A stretch of DNA of 64,000 bases from the NCBI RefSeq assembly GCF_009910845.1, contig NZ_SIJB01000004.1:113515-177514 (forward strand). The letters run 5' to 3'. Below the pieces are notes generated by a model, which saw only the letters and a list, made by a program, of their open reading frames with translations, was not told the origin of the DNA and ran no database searches. Of this stretch, positions 26,655-36,408 are shown piece after piece. The DNA is from Chengkuizengella marina (GTDB lineage: Bacteria > Bacillota > Bacilli > Paenibacillales > KCTC-33759). The stretch's first letter is position 1. Every line of letters begins with the position of its first letter. The position numbers were made by a program, and so were the translations under genes.

Positions 26655-27293
26655 ATGAAAAAATTTTCATATAGAAGTTCAATTAGATGGAGTATAGCAA
26701 TTTCCATCGTAACATTTATATTTGCTTGCATTTTTTCAATTGCTGCGACTGCGATATTAGAAGGAGTTTCATGGGCATTAGGGATACTCACTGTTTTTAT
26801 TATTATTCTCATTGGTATATTTTTTGATATGATTGGATTAGCCTCGGCTGCTGCAATCGAAACACCGTTTCATGCTATGGCATCAGAAAAAGTAAAGGGC
26901 GCTAAACAAGGAATTAGAATTGTAAGAAATGCAGATCGGTTTTCAAGTTTTTGTAACGATGTGATTGGTGATATGTCAGGAGTTATCAGTGGAGTAGCCA
27001 GTGCTCTGGTTATTATAAAACTTATAGGCAATGCAGATGCAAATCCACTTTTACATACAATGGTAACCGTAGTTTTTGCTGGAGTTGTTTCAGCTTTAAC
27101 AGTCGGTGGAAAAGCAATGGGAAAATCAATTGCAATTCATTTTTCAACACAACTTATTCTTTATGTAGGAAAAATATTTTATTTCCTAGAGCATCAGTTA
27201 GGCATTATTATTTTTAATGGGAAAAAGAATAAGTCGAATCACGGAAAGAGAGGAAAACAACGTGGAACTCGATCAAATAAATCATCCCAGTGA
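26655..27293 (+). CDS. oapA: OLE-associated membrane protein OapA
   Basis: A 212-residue integral membrane protein encoded directly behind OLE RNA. Hydrophobic helices lie at about 13-35, 41-65, 115-125 and 135-150, followed by a hydrophobic stretch at 170-188. A very basic tail ([20 protein letters not shown]) at the C-terminus suits RNA binding. [19 protein letters not shown] is a DUF21-like segment, the fold reported for OapA. In OLE-carrying bacteria OapA dimers bind OLE RNA and hold it at the membrane. GGGAG lies 12 bases before ATG. The last 32 bases overlap dxs. Confidence 0.88.
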   Translation: MKKFSYRSSIRWSIAISIVTFIFACIFSIAATAILEGVSWALGILTVFIIILIGIFFDMIGLASAAAIETPFHAMASEKVKGAKQGIRIVRNADRFSSFCNDVIGDMSGVISGVASALVIIKLIGNADANPLLHTMVTVVFAGVVSALTVGGKAMGKSIAIHFSTQLILYVGKIFYFLEHQLGIIIFNGKKNKSNHGKRGKQRGTRSNKSSQ

Positions 27294-29160
27294 TATAAAA
27301 AATTTCTCTATAAAAGAATTAGAGGAATTAGCCCAGCAAATTAGGGGATTTTTAATTCAAAAACTTTCTGTTACAGGCGGTCATCTTGCACCAAATTTAG
27401 GTGTTGTGGAATTGACGCTTGTATTACACTACTTGTTTGAAAGTCCTAAAGATAAACTTATCTTTGATGTAGGCCACCAATCTTATGTGCATAAAATTTT
27501 AACTGGTAGGAAAGATGAGTTTGATACACTTAGACAATATAAAGGCCTATGTGGGTATATTAAACGTTCTGAAAGTGAGCATGATGTTTGGGAAGCAGGA
27601 CATAGCAGTACTTCATTATCTGCAGCGATGGGTATGGCCTTAGCACGTGATTTGAAGGGTGAAAATAATCATGTGATTGCTTTAATTGGTGATGGTGCAA
27701 TGACTGGAGGAATGGCTCTTGAGGCTTTAAATCACATAGGACATGAGAAGAAAAAGATGATCGTTGTTTTGAATGATAACGAGATGTCCATTGCTCCTAA
27801 TGTAGGAGCCATTCATAATTACTTAAGTAAAATTCGAGCAGATAAACATTATTTGAAAGCGAAAGAAGAAGCTCAGCAATTGCTTAAAAAAATCCCAAAA
27901 GTAGGCGGAACATTAGCTAAGTCTGTGGAACGTCTCAAGGACAGCATGAAATATTTGATTGTTTCAGGTGTCTTATTTGAGGAATTAGGTTTTAATTATA
28001 TAGGACCTATAGATGGCCATAATATTGAATTGCTCTTGCAAGCTTTTAAACAAGCAGATAAAATTGATGGTCCTGTCCTTGTCCATGTTGTGACTGTTAA
28101 AGGAAAGGGGTATTCCCCTGCGGAAATTGATTCCCATAAATGGCATGGTGTAGGTCCATATAAATTAGAATCTGATCAGGATGAAAAACAAAAAAAATCA
28201 AAAGCCGTACCTAGTTATTCAAACGTATTCTCTAATTCATTAATTGATTTAGCTAAAGAAGATGAAAGAATTATAGGAATAACAGCTGCAATGCCTAGCG
28301 GAACCGCATTAAATAAATTTGCCCATCACTTTCCTGAACGAATGATTGATGTAGGTATTGCAGAACAGCATGCAACAACCATGTGTGCAGGTTTAGCCGA
28401 TTTAGGTATGAAACCTGTATTTGCAGTATACTCTACATTTTTACAAAGAGCTTATGATCAGCTTGTTCATGATGTATGCAGGCAAAATTTAAATGTTGTT
28501 TTTGCCATTGATCGTGCTGGTTTAGTTGGTGATGATGGAGAAACACACCAGGGTGTTTATGACTTAGCTTATTTGAATCATATTCCTAATATAGTGATTA
28601 TGGTGCCAAAGGATGAGAATGAACTACAACACATGGTGAAAACTGCAATAGATTATAATGAAGGACCTATTGCTTTTCGTTACCCACGTGGAGCTGGTAT
28701 TGGTGTTGATATGGATAGACAGAAAAAAACCTTATCCATTGGTTCATGGGAAGTAGTTAGAGAAGGGAATCAAGTTGCTGTTTTAGCTGTTGGTCCTATG
28801 GTAAAATTAGCTCAAGAAGCAGCCGAAGAATTAGCAAAAGAAAATATCCAATTAGAAGTCATCAATGCCCGATTTGTAAAGCCATTAGATCATTCAATGC
28901 TTCAAGATTTGGCTAATGAAAAAAAAGCACTGATTACTTTGGAGGAAGCTTCTATCAAGGGTGGTCTTGGAAGTGCTATTCTTGAGTTTTATGCAGAAGA
29001 AGAAATTTATTATATGAGAATAAAACAAATGGGTTATCCAGATTATTTTGTTGAACACGGTAGTGTGAAATATCAACGTGAAGAAATTGGATTAACTGTA
29101 GAAAAGATCATTGAAAATGTAAAACATCTTTGTAATCAAAAAAGTGAAGTAAACACATAG
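27262..29160 (+). CDS. dxs: 1-Deoxy-D-xylulose-5-phosphate synthase
   Basis: A 632-residue thiamine-diphosphate enzyme that joins pyruvate and glyceraldehyde-3-phosphate, the first step of the MEP isoprenoid pathway. [15 protein letters not shown] (ThDP/Mg site) and DVGIAEQHA, containing the proton-transfer Glu, are present, and [14 protein letters not shown] opens the protein as usual. GTG at 27262 was chosen: AGAGG lies 8 bases upstream and the length then matches Bacillus Dxs (633). It overlaps oapA by 32 bases, so translation is coupled to the OLE locus. Confidence 0.95.
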   Translation: MELDQINHPSDIKNFSIKELEELAQQIRGFLIQKLSVTGGHLAPNLGVVELTLVLHYLFESPKDKLIFDVGHQSYVHKILTGRKDEFDTLRQYKGLCGYIKRSESEHDVWEAGHSSTSLSAAMGMALARDLKGENNHVIALIGDGAMTGGMALEALNHIGHEKKKMIVVLNDNEMSIAPNVGAIHNYLSKIRADKHYLKAKEEAQQLLKKIPKVGGTLAKSVERLKDSMKYLIVSGVLFEELGFNYIGPIDGHNIELLLQAFKQADKIDGPVLVHVVTVKGKGYSPAEIDSHKWHGVGPYKLESDQDEKQKKSKAVPSYSNVFSNSLIDLAKEDERIIGITAAMPSGTALNKFAHHFPERMIDVGIAEQHATTMCAGLADLGMKPVFAVYSTFLQRAYDQLVHDVCRQNLNVVFAIDRAGLVGDDGETHQGVYDLAYLNHIPNIVIMVPKDENELQHMVKTAIDYNEGPIAFRYPRGAGIGVDMDRQKKTLSIGSWEVVREGNQVAVLAVGPMVKLAQEAAEELAKENIQLEVINARFVKPLDHSMLQDLANEKKALITLEEASIKGGLGSAILEFYAEEEIYYMRIKQMGYPDYFVEHGSVKYQREEIGLTVEKIIENVKHLCNQKSEVNT

Positions 29161-29236
29161 GTTGATCTTATAATCGAAAATCCAGAGAAACATTTAAATG
29201 AGTTTTTATATTCTACTTTAAGAATCTAGGTGTGGT

Positions 29237-30070
29237 ATGCAAGCAGATAAAGAACGAATCGATATATTATTAACTGAATTAGGACATTTCGATAGTAGAG
29301 AAAAGGCTAAAGCAGCAATAATGGCAGGTCTTGTTTTCGTAAATGATGAACGAGTTGAAAAAGCAGGTACTAAGATAACAAGGAATACTTCTCAAATTAG
29401 AATAAAAGGAAGTGTACACCCCTATGTTAGCAGAGGGGGATTAAAACTTGAAAAAGCAATACATGCTTTTAATCTCAATTTAAAAGATAGTGTAGCTCTA
29501 GATATTGGGGCATCAACAGGAGGATTTACTGATTGTGCTTTAAAAAACGGGGCATCTTACGTATATGCGATTGATGTAGGTTATAATCAGCTAGATTGGT
29601 CTTTGCGAAAATCTCCTCAGGTAAAAGTAATGGAACGTACTAATTTTCGTTATGTTAAAAAAGAGGACTTACTTGGTCCAACACCTACCTTTGCTTCTAT
29701 TGATGTTAGTTTTATTTCATTACGATTGATTTTACCGACATTAAAGGAAATATTAGATGATAAGGGAACAATCGTTGCACTTGTGAAACCTCAGTTTGAA
29801 GCCGGTCGTGATAAAGTCGGCAAATCCGGGGTTATTAGAGACCCTCAAATTCATCGAGAGGTATTACAAACTGTTTTGGAAATGGCTTTACAATTAGGTT
29901 TGTATTTACAAGGACTAACCTATTCACCCATTAAAGGTGGAGAAGGAAACATAGAGTTTTTAGCATGTTGGAATACTTCAAATGAGTCAAAAAAAACCAC
30001 CATACAATCTGATAATTACTCAAAACTAATTGATGAAGTTCTTCATGAAGCTAAACAATTATCCAAATAA
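29237..30070 (+). CDS. tlyA: TlyA family rRNA 2'-O-methyltransferase / putative hemolysin (YqxC)
   Basis: A 277-residue protein: N-terminal S4 RNA-binding domain (RIDILLTELGHFDSREKAKA) and a FtsJ-like Rossmann methyltransferase with LDIGASTGGFTDC for SAM and VKPQFEAGRDKVGKSGVIRD. TlyA methylates ribosomal RNA in some bacteria; the Bacillus homologue YqxC has no settled substrate. It is in the conserved dxs-tlyA-argR-recN order. ATG 29237 has only a weak upstream SD (CTAGGTGTGG). Confidence 0.93.
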   Translation: MQADKERIDILLTELGHFDSREKAKAAIMAGLVFVNDERVEKAGTKITRNTSQIRIKGSVHPYVSRGGLKLEKAIHAFNLNLKDSVALDIGASTGGFTDCALKNGASYVYAIDVGYNQLDWSLRKSPQVKVMERTNFRYVKKEDLLGPTPTFASIDVSFISLRLILPTLKEILDDKGTIVALVKPQFEAGRDKVGKSGVIRDPQIHREVLQTVLEMALQLGLYLQGLTYSPIKGGEGNIEFLACWNTSNESKKTTIQSDNYSKLIDEVLHEAKQLSK

Positions 30071-30095
30071 AAATCACCATTAGGTGGTTTTTATT
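30071..30095 (+). terminator. Intrinsic terminator after tlyA
   Basis: AAATCACC pairs with GGTGGTTT (one T-G) around ATTA, followed by a T-rich tract. Confidence 0.75.
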
Positions 30096-30261
30096 TCATA
30101 ATAACAATTTTATAAATTTTTCAAAATGATGCACTTTGTTCAAATCATATGTAAAGGCTTACCTGTAGTGATTTACCTTTTAGTTCATTTTAGAATGAAT
30201 TTCTTTTTTGTATGGCAGGAAATTGATGTCTTATCTCGAATATTATTTTCGAGGTGATATG

Positions 30262-30708
30262 ATGCCGTATGAAAAAGATTTATTGGTATTATTGCTCATT
30301 GTTGTTAGTGTATTCGTTTGGTTCTTTTTTCTGATTAGAAGATGGCTGAGAACAACCATGAGATCTAATATCCCTCTTCATGAGGCTAGTGAGCCAAAAG
30401 GAAAGGCAATTTCCATCTTAGAAAAACATGGTTATGATGTCATTGCCGGAAAACTTATCGTACCTATTCAAATTCATATCGATGGATCAAATCTTTCAAG
30501 TCGATATTATATTGATTATATTGCTACAAAAGATAATGAAGATTATATTGTATTACTAGCAAAACATAGACAAGATGTCAATTGGAAAGCTGGGAGCTCA
30601 GTTAGAGATCATTTTTTTAATTATGCGATCTTGTATGATAAGATTAAGGGTATTATCTACGTAGACTTATCAAACAATACGATTAAAAAGATTGTTTTTC
30701 AGTTGTAA
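30262..30708 (+). CDS. Single-pass membrane-anchored protein of unknown function
   Basis: A 148-residue protein with one N-terminal membrane helix (about 7-28, VLLLIVVSVFVWFFFLI), a basic RRWLR boundary and a soluble domain of about 110 residues with mixed alpha/beta character (AISILEKHGYDVIAGKL; IHIDGSNLSSRYYIDYIATK). No catalytic motif is recognised. The second half looks remotely like a restriction-endonuclease-fold accessory domain, but I cannot support that. It sits between tlyA and argR. ATG 30262 was chosen for the strong GAGGTGAT site just upstream; earlier in-frame starts exist at 30208 and 30226. Confidence 0.75.
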   Translation: MPYEKDLLVLLLIVVSVFVWFFFLIRRWLRTTMRSNIPLHEASEPKGKAISILEKHGYDVIAGKLIVPIQIHIDGSNLSSRYYIDYIATKDNEDYIVLLAKHRQDVNWKAGSSVRDHFFNYAILYDKIKGIIYVDLSNNTIKKIVFQL

Positions 30709-30753
30709 CCAAAATCAAGAGACACAAATTTACTTAATTTTTAGGAGGAAGTT

Positions 30754-31203
30754 ATGAAAGGACAAAGGTTGATAAAAATTAGAGAATTAATAACAAATCA
30801 TGATATTGAAACACAGGAGGAATTAGTATCCTCTTTAAAAGAAGCAGGATTTAACGTAACTCAAGCCACAGTTTCAAGAGATATTAAAGAGCTTCATCTC
30901 ATTAAAGTCCCTTTAAACGATGGTAGATATAAATATGCAATCCCTGTGGAGAAAAAATTTAATCCCATTCATAAATTAAAAAGATCATTAGTTGATAATT
31001 TTCTTCATATTGATGCTGCAGATAATTTATTAGTCATGAAATGTCTACCAGGAACTGCGAATGCAATAGGTTCTTTATTAGACAATTTAGAATGGAACGA
31101 GATACTTGGCTGCATTTGTGGAGATGACACGATTCTTATTATTTGTAGAACAAAAGAGCAAAGTATAGAGGTTAAGGACAAACTTATTGCTATGTTACCT
31201 TAA
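30754..31203 (+). CDS. argR: Arginine repressor ArgR/AhrC
   Basis: A 149-residue hexameric arginine-responsive regulator. The N-terminal winged helix has [20 protein letters not shown] followed by SRDIKEL, and the C-terminal oligomerisation/arginine domain has [12 protein letters not shown] and [14 protein letters not shown]. It represses arginine synthesis and activates catabolism. AGGAGG lies eight bases upstream of ATG. It is in the standard tlyA-argR-recN order. Confidence 0.96.
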   Translation: MKGQRLIKIRELITNHDIETQEELVSSLKEAGFNVTQATVSRDIKELHLIKVPLNDGRYKYAIPVEKKFNPIHKLKRSLVDNFLHIDAADNLLVMKCLPGTANAIGSLLDNLEWNEILGCICGDDTILIICRTKEQSIEVKDKLIAMLP

Positions 31204-31256
31204 ACATTAAAACTTAAATTCCATAACTTAATTATTTCTCATCTGTTCTTTTAAAG

Positions 31257-31297
31257 GGAACATATGTATGGTACAATGTTATTCAAACAAACGTTCG
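31257..31297 (+). promoter_or_regulatory. recN promoter region with two LexA-box-like sites
   Basis: GGAACATATGTATG (31257-31270) and CAAACAAACGTTCG (31284-31297) each differ by two or three bases from the Bacillus LexA box CGAACRNRYGTTYC. A -10-like TACAAT lies between them at 31272-31277. recN is an SOS gene in Bacillus, so LexA control is plausible. Confidence 0.5.
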
Positions 31298-31320
31298 TAT
31301 TAAGTAAACAGAACAAGATG

Positions 31321-31372
31321 GGAGGTTTAAGCTTATCAAAACAGAACTGTTTCGTTTTGACTAAGTTAAATG
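31321..31372 (+). promoter_or_regulatory. recN ribosome site bridged to the start codon by a hairpin
   Basis: The only good SD, GGAGG at 31321-31325, lies 44 bases before ATG 31370, and a stop codon directly precedes that ATG in frame. Bases 31330-31367 fold into a stem (CTTA-TCAAAAC with GTTTTGA-c-TAAG plus A-T and G-T at the base). Taking the hairpin out leaves TTTA+AA, six bases, between SD and ATG. The pairing is seen; the function is inference. Confidence 0.55.
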
Positions 31373-33085
31373 ATTATGCTTATTGAATGCTCTATTCGTA
31401 ACTTGGCTGTAATAGAAGAAGCAAATATCCAATTTCAAAATGGATTCCATGTTTTTACAGGAGAAACGGGTGCTGGAAAATCAATGATCATTGATGCATT
31501 AAGTTTGATCATTGGCGGTAGAGGATCTTCTGAGTTTGTTAGACATGGCTCACAAAAAACAGAGATTGAATGTTTATTCCAATTGGAGAAAAATCATCCA
31601 GTAATAAATGTACTCACAAAATTTGGTATTGAGATTGATGAAACTGAGAACTTAATCATTCGTAGAGAAATTACAGTTCAAGGGAAAAGTTCATCCAGAG
31701 TAAATGGTATTTTAGTTAATTTATCTATGCTTCGTCAAATAGGGGAATGCTTAATTAATATTCATGGACAGCATGAACACCAATCACTTTTGAATGTTGA
31801 CCAACATTTATTGTGGTTGGATTTATTTGGTGATGGAACAATTAAGAATTTAAAAATGAATTACCAATCCATTTATAAGAGATATACTATGATTCAGGCT
31901 GAATTGCGACAACTGCAAGAATCAGATAAACAACTGCTACAAATGAAAGATCTATATTCTTTTCAAATTGAGGAAATTGAAAAAGCTCAATTAAAAATAG
32001 GTGAAGATGAATTTTTAAATAAAGAAAAGCACAAGCTAGCTAATGCAGAGAAAATGTATGATGGAATTAATAAGGCTTATCAACTGTTATATGGCACAGA
32101 ACAAACATTAGATTCAATAGGAAAAGCTGTTTCAAATGTTGAACAGATATCTCACTATAATCAGAAAGTGTTGCAGCCTTTATTAGAGCAAATACAGTCT
32201 GCATATTTTCAAATAGAAGATGCATCCTTTGGTTTGAGGGAATATCGGGAGAAAATAGACTTTAATCCTTCTCGCCTTGATGAAATTGAACAAAGACTTG
32301 CTTTGATAGCATCATTAAAAAGGAAATATGGAGAAACTTTAGAAGAAATTTTGAATTACTTGGAAAAAATTAAAATTGAACTTGAGCAAATGGAAAATAA
32401 AGATGTTAAAACTCAGATGTTAGAAGAGGAAAAAGAAATTGTCTTACACAAGTTAAAGAAAGCAGCTAAACAATTATCTGACAAAAGAAGAATAGTATCC
32501 AAACTATTGTCAAAAAAAATTGAATCAGAATTACGTGATTTACAAATGGAAAAAACTAGGTTTGATGTACATATTTCTAATGATCCGAATCATTTTACTA
32601 AAGAAGGTTGGGATCATATTGAATTTATGATTTCTCCAAATCCAGGAGAACCTTTAAGACCATTACATAAAATAGCTTCTGGTGGAGAAATGTCACGAAT
32701 CATGCTTGCTCTAAAAACCATTTTCTCAAAAATGGATAGAATACCAGTATTAATATTTGATGAAGTAGATACAGGTGTTAGTGGACGGGCTGCTCAAGCA
32801 ATAGCAGAAAAAATGTCGATGTTGTCAACAGAATGTCAAGTGTTTTCCATTACCCATTTACCACAAGTTGCATGTATGGCAGATGCTCATTATCTAATTC
32901 GTAAATCCATTGAAAATGATAGAACCTTTACCCATGTAAGTTATTTAAATGAAGGAAATCGAATGAATGAAATGGCAAGAATGCTTGGTGGTGTTGAAGT
33001 GACAAAAACAACGGAACATCATGCCAAAGAAATGCTTGTCATGGCCGATAAGAAAAAGGAACAGAGGAATCATTTACAATTATAA
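31370..33085 (+). CDS. recN: DNA repair protein RecN
   Basis: A 571-residue SMC-like ATPase for double-strand break repair. Walker A is FTGETGAGKSMIID; the middle is a long coiled coil (about 155-370); the C-terminus has the ABC signature KIASGGEMSRIMLALK and Walker B IPVLIFDEVDTGVSG. The length fits the family. The start is set at ATG 31370 because a hairpin seems to bring the SD at 31321 to within six bases of it; ATG 31376 is the alternative. LexA-like boxes lie upstream. Confidence 0.96.
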   Translation: MIMLIECSIRNLAVIEEANIQFQNGFHVFTGETGAGKSMIIDALSLIIGGRGSSEFVRHGSQKTEIECLFQLEKNHPVINVLTKFGIEIDETENLIIRREITVQGKSSSRVNGILVNLSMLRQIGECLINIHGQHEHQSLLNVDQHLLWLDLFGDGTIKNLKMNYQSIYKRYTMIQAELRQLQESDKQLLQMKDLYSFQIEEIEKAQLKIGEDEFLNKEKHKLANAEKMYDGINKAYQLLYGTEQTLDSIGKAVSNVEQISHYNQKVLQPLLEQIQSAYFQIEDASFGLREYREKIDFNPSRLDEIEQRLALIASLKRKYGETLEEILNYLEKIKIELEQMENKDVKTQMLEEEKEIVLHKLKKAAKQLSDKRRIVSKLLSKKIESELRDLQMEKTRFDVHISNDPNHFTKEGWDHIEFMISPNPGEPLRPLHKIASGGEMSRIMLALKTIFSKMDRIPVLIFDEVDTGVSGRAAQAIAEKMSMLSTECQVFSITHLPQVACMADAHYLIRKSIENDRTFTHVSYLNEGNRMNEMARMLGGVEVTKTTEHHAKEMLVMADKKKEQRNHLQL

Positions 33086-33168
33086 AAGAACTGTGCGGAG
33101 GATAACTTATAGGTACGCAATTGACGACCCTACTCGTCAAGCGAAGGAGGATAAGGGAGCGTGATTTT

Positions 33169-34491
33169 TTGTTCGTAAAAAGATTGATTGGACTTCTGCT
33201 CGTTTTCTTCATTTGTATCTTTGGATTATCTTCTCCATTTCAAAGTTATGCATCATTTCCGACTGAATTAAGGCTTTTTTCAGGTCAAGGAAAACAGTTG
33301 GATTATACAATGCCTGTTCATGCTCAGCTTACTGTTAAGAACCCCAATGTTTTAAAAGTTAATGGGCAATCTAAGCCATCTTTTCAGTTGGATTTAAATG
33401 AACCCATTTCTATACAGTCAAATGAGATTGGGCAAACTGAAATGCAGTTGAAATTATTTGGAAAGATACCTTTTAAAAAAGTTAGTGTAAATATTATGCC
33501 TGATCTAAAGGTAATTCCAGGTGGACAAACAATTGGTGTAAAGTTGAAATCTGATGGTGTTTTAGTTGTAGGACACCACCTCGTATCAGCCTCAGAGGAA
33601 AATAAAATTTCTCCAGGGGAAAAAGCAAAAGTAAAATTAGGGGATTTAATTACTGAAATCAATCAACAAAAAATTACTAAAGTTAGTAAAGTATCTGATT
33701 TTGTGAATGATGCAGGAAAAAAAGGAAAAGCAATAAACTTAACTTTATTAAGAAATGGAAAAGAACTTAATGTAAAGTTAAAACCTGTTTTTGATGTAGA
33801 GGATCATAAATATCGATTAGGATTATACATTAGAGACTCAGCTGCTGGTGTAGGTACACTCACATTTTATTCTTCTGATTTAAAAAAATATGGGGCTTTA
33901 GGACATACGATTACAGATATGGATACAAATACGCCAATCGTAGTAGGTGAGGGTGAGATAGTTCACTCAAAAGTCACGTCCATTTCTAAAAGTAAAAACG
34001 GGTTACCAGGTGAAAAAAGAGCGATATTACCAAGTCAAGGTAAAATATTAGGAGATATTACTAAAAACACTCCATTTGGTATTTTTGGAAATATGGGTGA
34101 GTTTCCTGATCATGGTAAAATTAATAAAGCATTGCCTGTAGCATTTGCTGAAGAAATTAAAAAAGGACCTGCTCAAATTTTAACGGTTGTAGATGGTCAA
34201 AAAGTTGAAGCATTTGATATTGAAATCAAACATATTGCTGAACAAAATGCACCCGCTACAAAAGGAATGATTATTAAAGTTACCGATTCACGTTTAATCG
34301 AAAAAACAGGCGGGATTGTACAAGGAATGAGTGGCAGCCCAATTATTCAAGATGGTAAAATTGTAGGTGCTGTTACACATGTTTTTGTAAATGATCCAAC
34401 CTCTGGATATGGATGCTTTATTGAATGGATGTTAAAAGATGCAGATATTATGGAAAATATAAATAAAAATAACGAAGAAACTGCCGCTTAA
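33169..34491 (+). CDS. spoIVB: SpoIVB peptidase (stage IV sporulation, S55 family)
   Basis: A 440-residue serine peptidase secreted from the forespore into the intermembrane space, where it triggers SpoIVFB cleavage of pro-sigmaK. It has an N-terminal signal anchor (VKRLIGLLLVFFICIFGLSS), a PDZ domain (about 95-190, LGDLITEINQQKI) and a catalytic domain with GALGHTITD carrying His and GMSGSPIIQDG with the nucleophile Ser near 390. TTG 33169 was chosen because GGGAG lies nine bases upstream and the signal peptide then starts properly; an in-frame TTG at 33121 lacks an SD. Confidence 0.95.
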   Translation: MFVKRLIGLLLVFFICIFGLSSPFQSYASFPTELRLFSGQGKQLDYTMPVHAQLTVKNPNVLKVNGQSKPSFQLDLNEPISIQSNEIGQTEMQLKLFGKIPFKKVSVNIMPDLKVIPGGQTIGVKLKSDGVLVVGHHLVSASEENKISPGEKAKVKLGDLITEINQQKITKVSKVSDFVNDAGKKGKAINLTLLRNGKELNVKLKPVFDVEDHKYRLGLYIRDSAAGVGTLTFYSSDLKKYGALGHTITDMDTNTPIVVGEGEIVHSKVTSISKSKNGLPGEKRAILPSQGKILGDITKNTPFGIFGNMGEFPDHGKINKALPVAFAEEIKKGPAQILTVVDGQKVEAFDIEIKHIAEQNAPATKGMIIKVTDSRLIEKTGGIVQGMSGSPIIQDGKIVGAVTHVFVNDPTSGYGCFIEWMLKDADIMENINKNNEETAA

Positions 34492-34547
34492 TACAAATGA
34501 ATTGAATTTCAAAATTAAATAATAAACATGTAGTATTTTCCAAAAAA

Positions 34548-34575
34548 AGCGCCCTTTAAGGGCGCTATTTTATAT
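34548..34575 (+). terminator. Intrinsic terminator after spoIVB
   Basis: AGCGCCC (34548-34554) pairs with GGGCGCT (34560-34566), with the inner TTTAA allowing two more pairs, followed by ATTTTATAT. Confidence 0.85.
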
Positions 34576-34615
34576 ATGAGACTTTTTGTTGTGTAATTTC
34601 AACAAAAAAATTTTT

Positions 34616-34648
34616 TTCGACAGAAGGAATTTGATTTGAGATGTCGAA
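34616..34648 (+). promoter_or_regulatory. SigH-like promoter of spo0A with two inverted 0A boxes
   Basis: TTCGACA at 34616-34622 (TGTCGAA on the other strand) and TGTCGAA at 34642-34648 are both perfect 0A-box cores. Between and over them AGAAGGAAT and GTCGAAAT resemble the SigH -35 and -10 elements with about 11 bases between. This fits spo0A autoregulation from a SigH promoter. Confidence 0.6.
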
Positions 34649-34690
34649 ATGATAGCTATGGCAAATATTTCTTTTGAGGAGGATCTTTTC

Positions 34691-35497
34691 GTGCAACAAA
34701 AAATTCAAGTGTTATTAGCAGATGACAACAGAGAATTTACAAATTTACTTTCAGAGTATATTTCTGAACAGGAAGATATGGAAGTGATGGGGGTAGCGTT
34801 TCATGGTGAAGAAGTTATCGACTTGATTGAACAAGGGAAAACACCGGATGTTCTTATCGTTGATATCATAATGCCTCATTTAGACGGATTAGGGGTATTA
34901 GAGAAGCTTAGAGAATTAAATTTATCACCTCAACCCAAAATCATAATGCTAACTGCTTTCGGGCAAGAGAACATAACACAAAAAGCAGTTCAACTTGGTG
35001 CCTCTTACTACATATTAAAGCCATTTGATTTTGATGTTTTATCTAATCGAATAAGACAATTAGTCAATCATTCATCTGTTGTTTCATCTCGAAGTTCACA
35101 ATCACCTTCTTCAAAACAAAATATTGTTCCTATAGCAAAAACGAAAAATCTGGATGCCAATATTACATCTATTATTCATGAAATTGGTGTGCCAGCTCAC
35201 ATTAAAGGGTATCAATATTTACGTGAAGCAATCACAATGGTGTATAAAAACATAGAAATATTAGGTTCAATTACTAAAACATTATATCCCGCTATAGCTG
35301 AAAAATATAAAACAACACCAAGCCGTGTAGAACGAGCTATAAGACACGCAATTGAAGTAGCATGGACAAGAGGTAACATAGACTCTATAAGCCTTCTGTT
35401 CGGTTACACAGTGAATATCAGCAAATCTAAACCTACGAATAGTGAATTTATTGCAATGGTCGCTGATAAATTGAGAATTGAACATAAAGTTTCTTGA
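34691..35497 (+). CDS. spo0A: Sporulation master regulator Spo0A
   Basis: A 268-residue response regulator. The receiver domain has LLADDNRE, phospho-acceptor Asp58 in [10 protein letters not shown] and the switch Lys in [10 protein letters not shown]. The effector domain has the recognition helix [20 protein letters not shown] and the SigA-contact end. The linker is short. GTG 34691 was chosen for GAGGAGG eight bases upstream; the protein length then matches Bacillus Spo0A. A terminator follows. Confidence 0.98.
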   Translation: MQQKIQVLLADDNREFTNLLSEYISEQEDMEVMGVAFHGEEVIDLIEQGKTPDVLIVDIIMPHLDGLGVLEKLRELNLSPQPKIIMLTAFGQENITQKAVQLGASYYILKPFDFDVLSNRIRQLVNHSSVVSSRSSQSPSSKQNIVPIAKTKNLDANITSIIHEIGVPAHIKGYQYLREAITMVYKNIEILGSITKTLYPAIAEKYKTTPSRVERAIRHAIEVAWTRGNIDSISLLFGYTVNISKSKPTNSEFIAMVADKLRIEHKVS

Positions 35498-35518
35498 AAA
35501 CAGTAAAGGAAAAAAATT

Positions 35519-35559
35519 ACCGTTATTTATTAGTTTAAATTAATAAATAACGGTTTTTT
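35519..35559 (+). terminator. Intrinsic terminator after spo0A
   Basis: ACCGTTATTTATTA (35519-35532) pairs perfectly with TAATAAATAACGGT (35541-35554), followed by six T. Confidence 0.9.
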
Positions 35560-35696
35560 ATGTGCATGTATATAAACTTTATACACATTTTTAAATAGCC
35601 CAATTTTTTATTTCTATGACAAACAACCAATCAATTTTGAATGTTCAGAATACAATATCTTAGTATCACTATTCAATTATGGAAGGAGAAGAAGCT

Positions 35697-36383
35697 ATGG
35701 GTGCTAAAGTAACTCCGATATTTTGTGATTGTACTTCCCAAAATCAATCTTTATGCCCTGATAAAATAATGATGGATGTTGTTGTAGGAGAATTGAGCTT
35801 GCAGGTTGATTTAGAAGCAGATATAGAGCTGGATACTCCAGCAATTGATATAAAGGATATCGATAAAAAAGTTGTTCTTGAACAATGTGAATTTATCTCT
35901 GTAGATAACAGTTCGTCAAAATGTGATTGTGGTGTAGTGAATGGGAAAGTTTTTTTAGGCGGCTATGTTAGAAAAAACATTAGATATTCTGCTGTAGACT
36001 ATGCACATGATGATGGAATTTGTGGCGGGATTAAGCACTGTACAGTAAATGTTCCATTTAATTGTGTAGTTCCAGTTGAGGATTCAAAGGTTAGTGTTTC
36101 TCATACTGAAAAAGGCACTATGGATTTTCATGGTCGTAAATTACAAGAATTTAACCAGTTAATTTCTGAATCTTATAATGAACCTGTTGAATGTTGTATA
36201 AATAATGTTACTTTTAAAGAAAGGGATTTGTTTAGAAATCAAGTTCCTTTAACTTATGGTCCTAAAACTGAAAAATCCTTTTGTGTTATTAGGGAGAAAA
36301 TGGTTATTATAATGGATTTAACTTTAATACAAAAACGAAAAGTAGATTCATGTCTAATTATTTCTTCTAATACAGGCTGTTAG
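35697..36383 (+). CDS. Cysteine-rich protein with SPOCS/DUF3794-like segment, probable spore-layer protein
   Basis: A 228-residue protein with about 16 cysteines, some in pairs (FCDCTS, CDCG, ECCINN, CGGIKHC). The stretch VFLGGYVRKNIRYSAVDYA resembles the GxVxKxIxY core of DUF3794/SPOCS proteins that occur in coat and exosporium assembly proteins. No signal peptide or membrane helix is present. It is monocistronic, directly behind spo0A and between terminators. A role in a disulfide-rich spore layer is inference. ATG 35697 was preferred because AAGGAGAAG lies just upstream, inside the longer reading. Confidence 0.6.
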   Translation: MGAKVTPIFCDCTSQNQSLCPDKIMMDVVVGELSLQVDLEADIELDTPAIDIKDIDKKVVLEQCEFISVDNSSSKCDCGVVNGKVFLGGYVRKNIRYSAVDYAHDDGICGGIKHCTVNVPFNCVVPVEDSKVSVSHTEKGTMDFHGRKLQEFNQLISESYNEPVECCINNVTFKERDLFRNQVPLTYGPKTEKSFCVIREKMVIIMDLTLIQKRKVDSCLIISSNTGC

Positions 36384-36408
36384 TTTATAAAGGAAAATAA
36401 TGATGGAA

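Noticed and set aside
31333..31363. Leader peptide behind the GGAGG upstream of recN
   Set aside because: No ATG, GTG or TTG lies at a usable distance; the hairpin bridging the SD to the recN ATG explains the site better.
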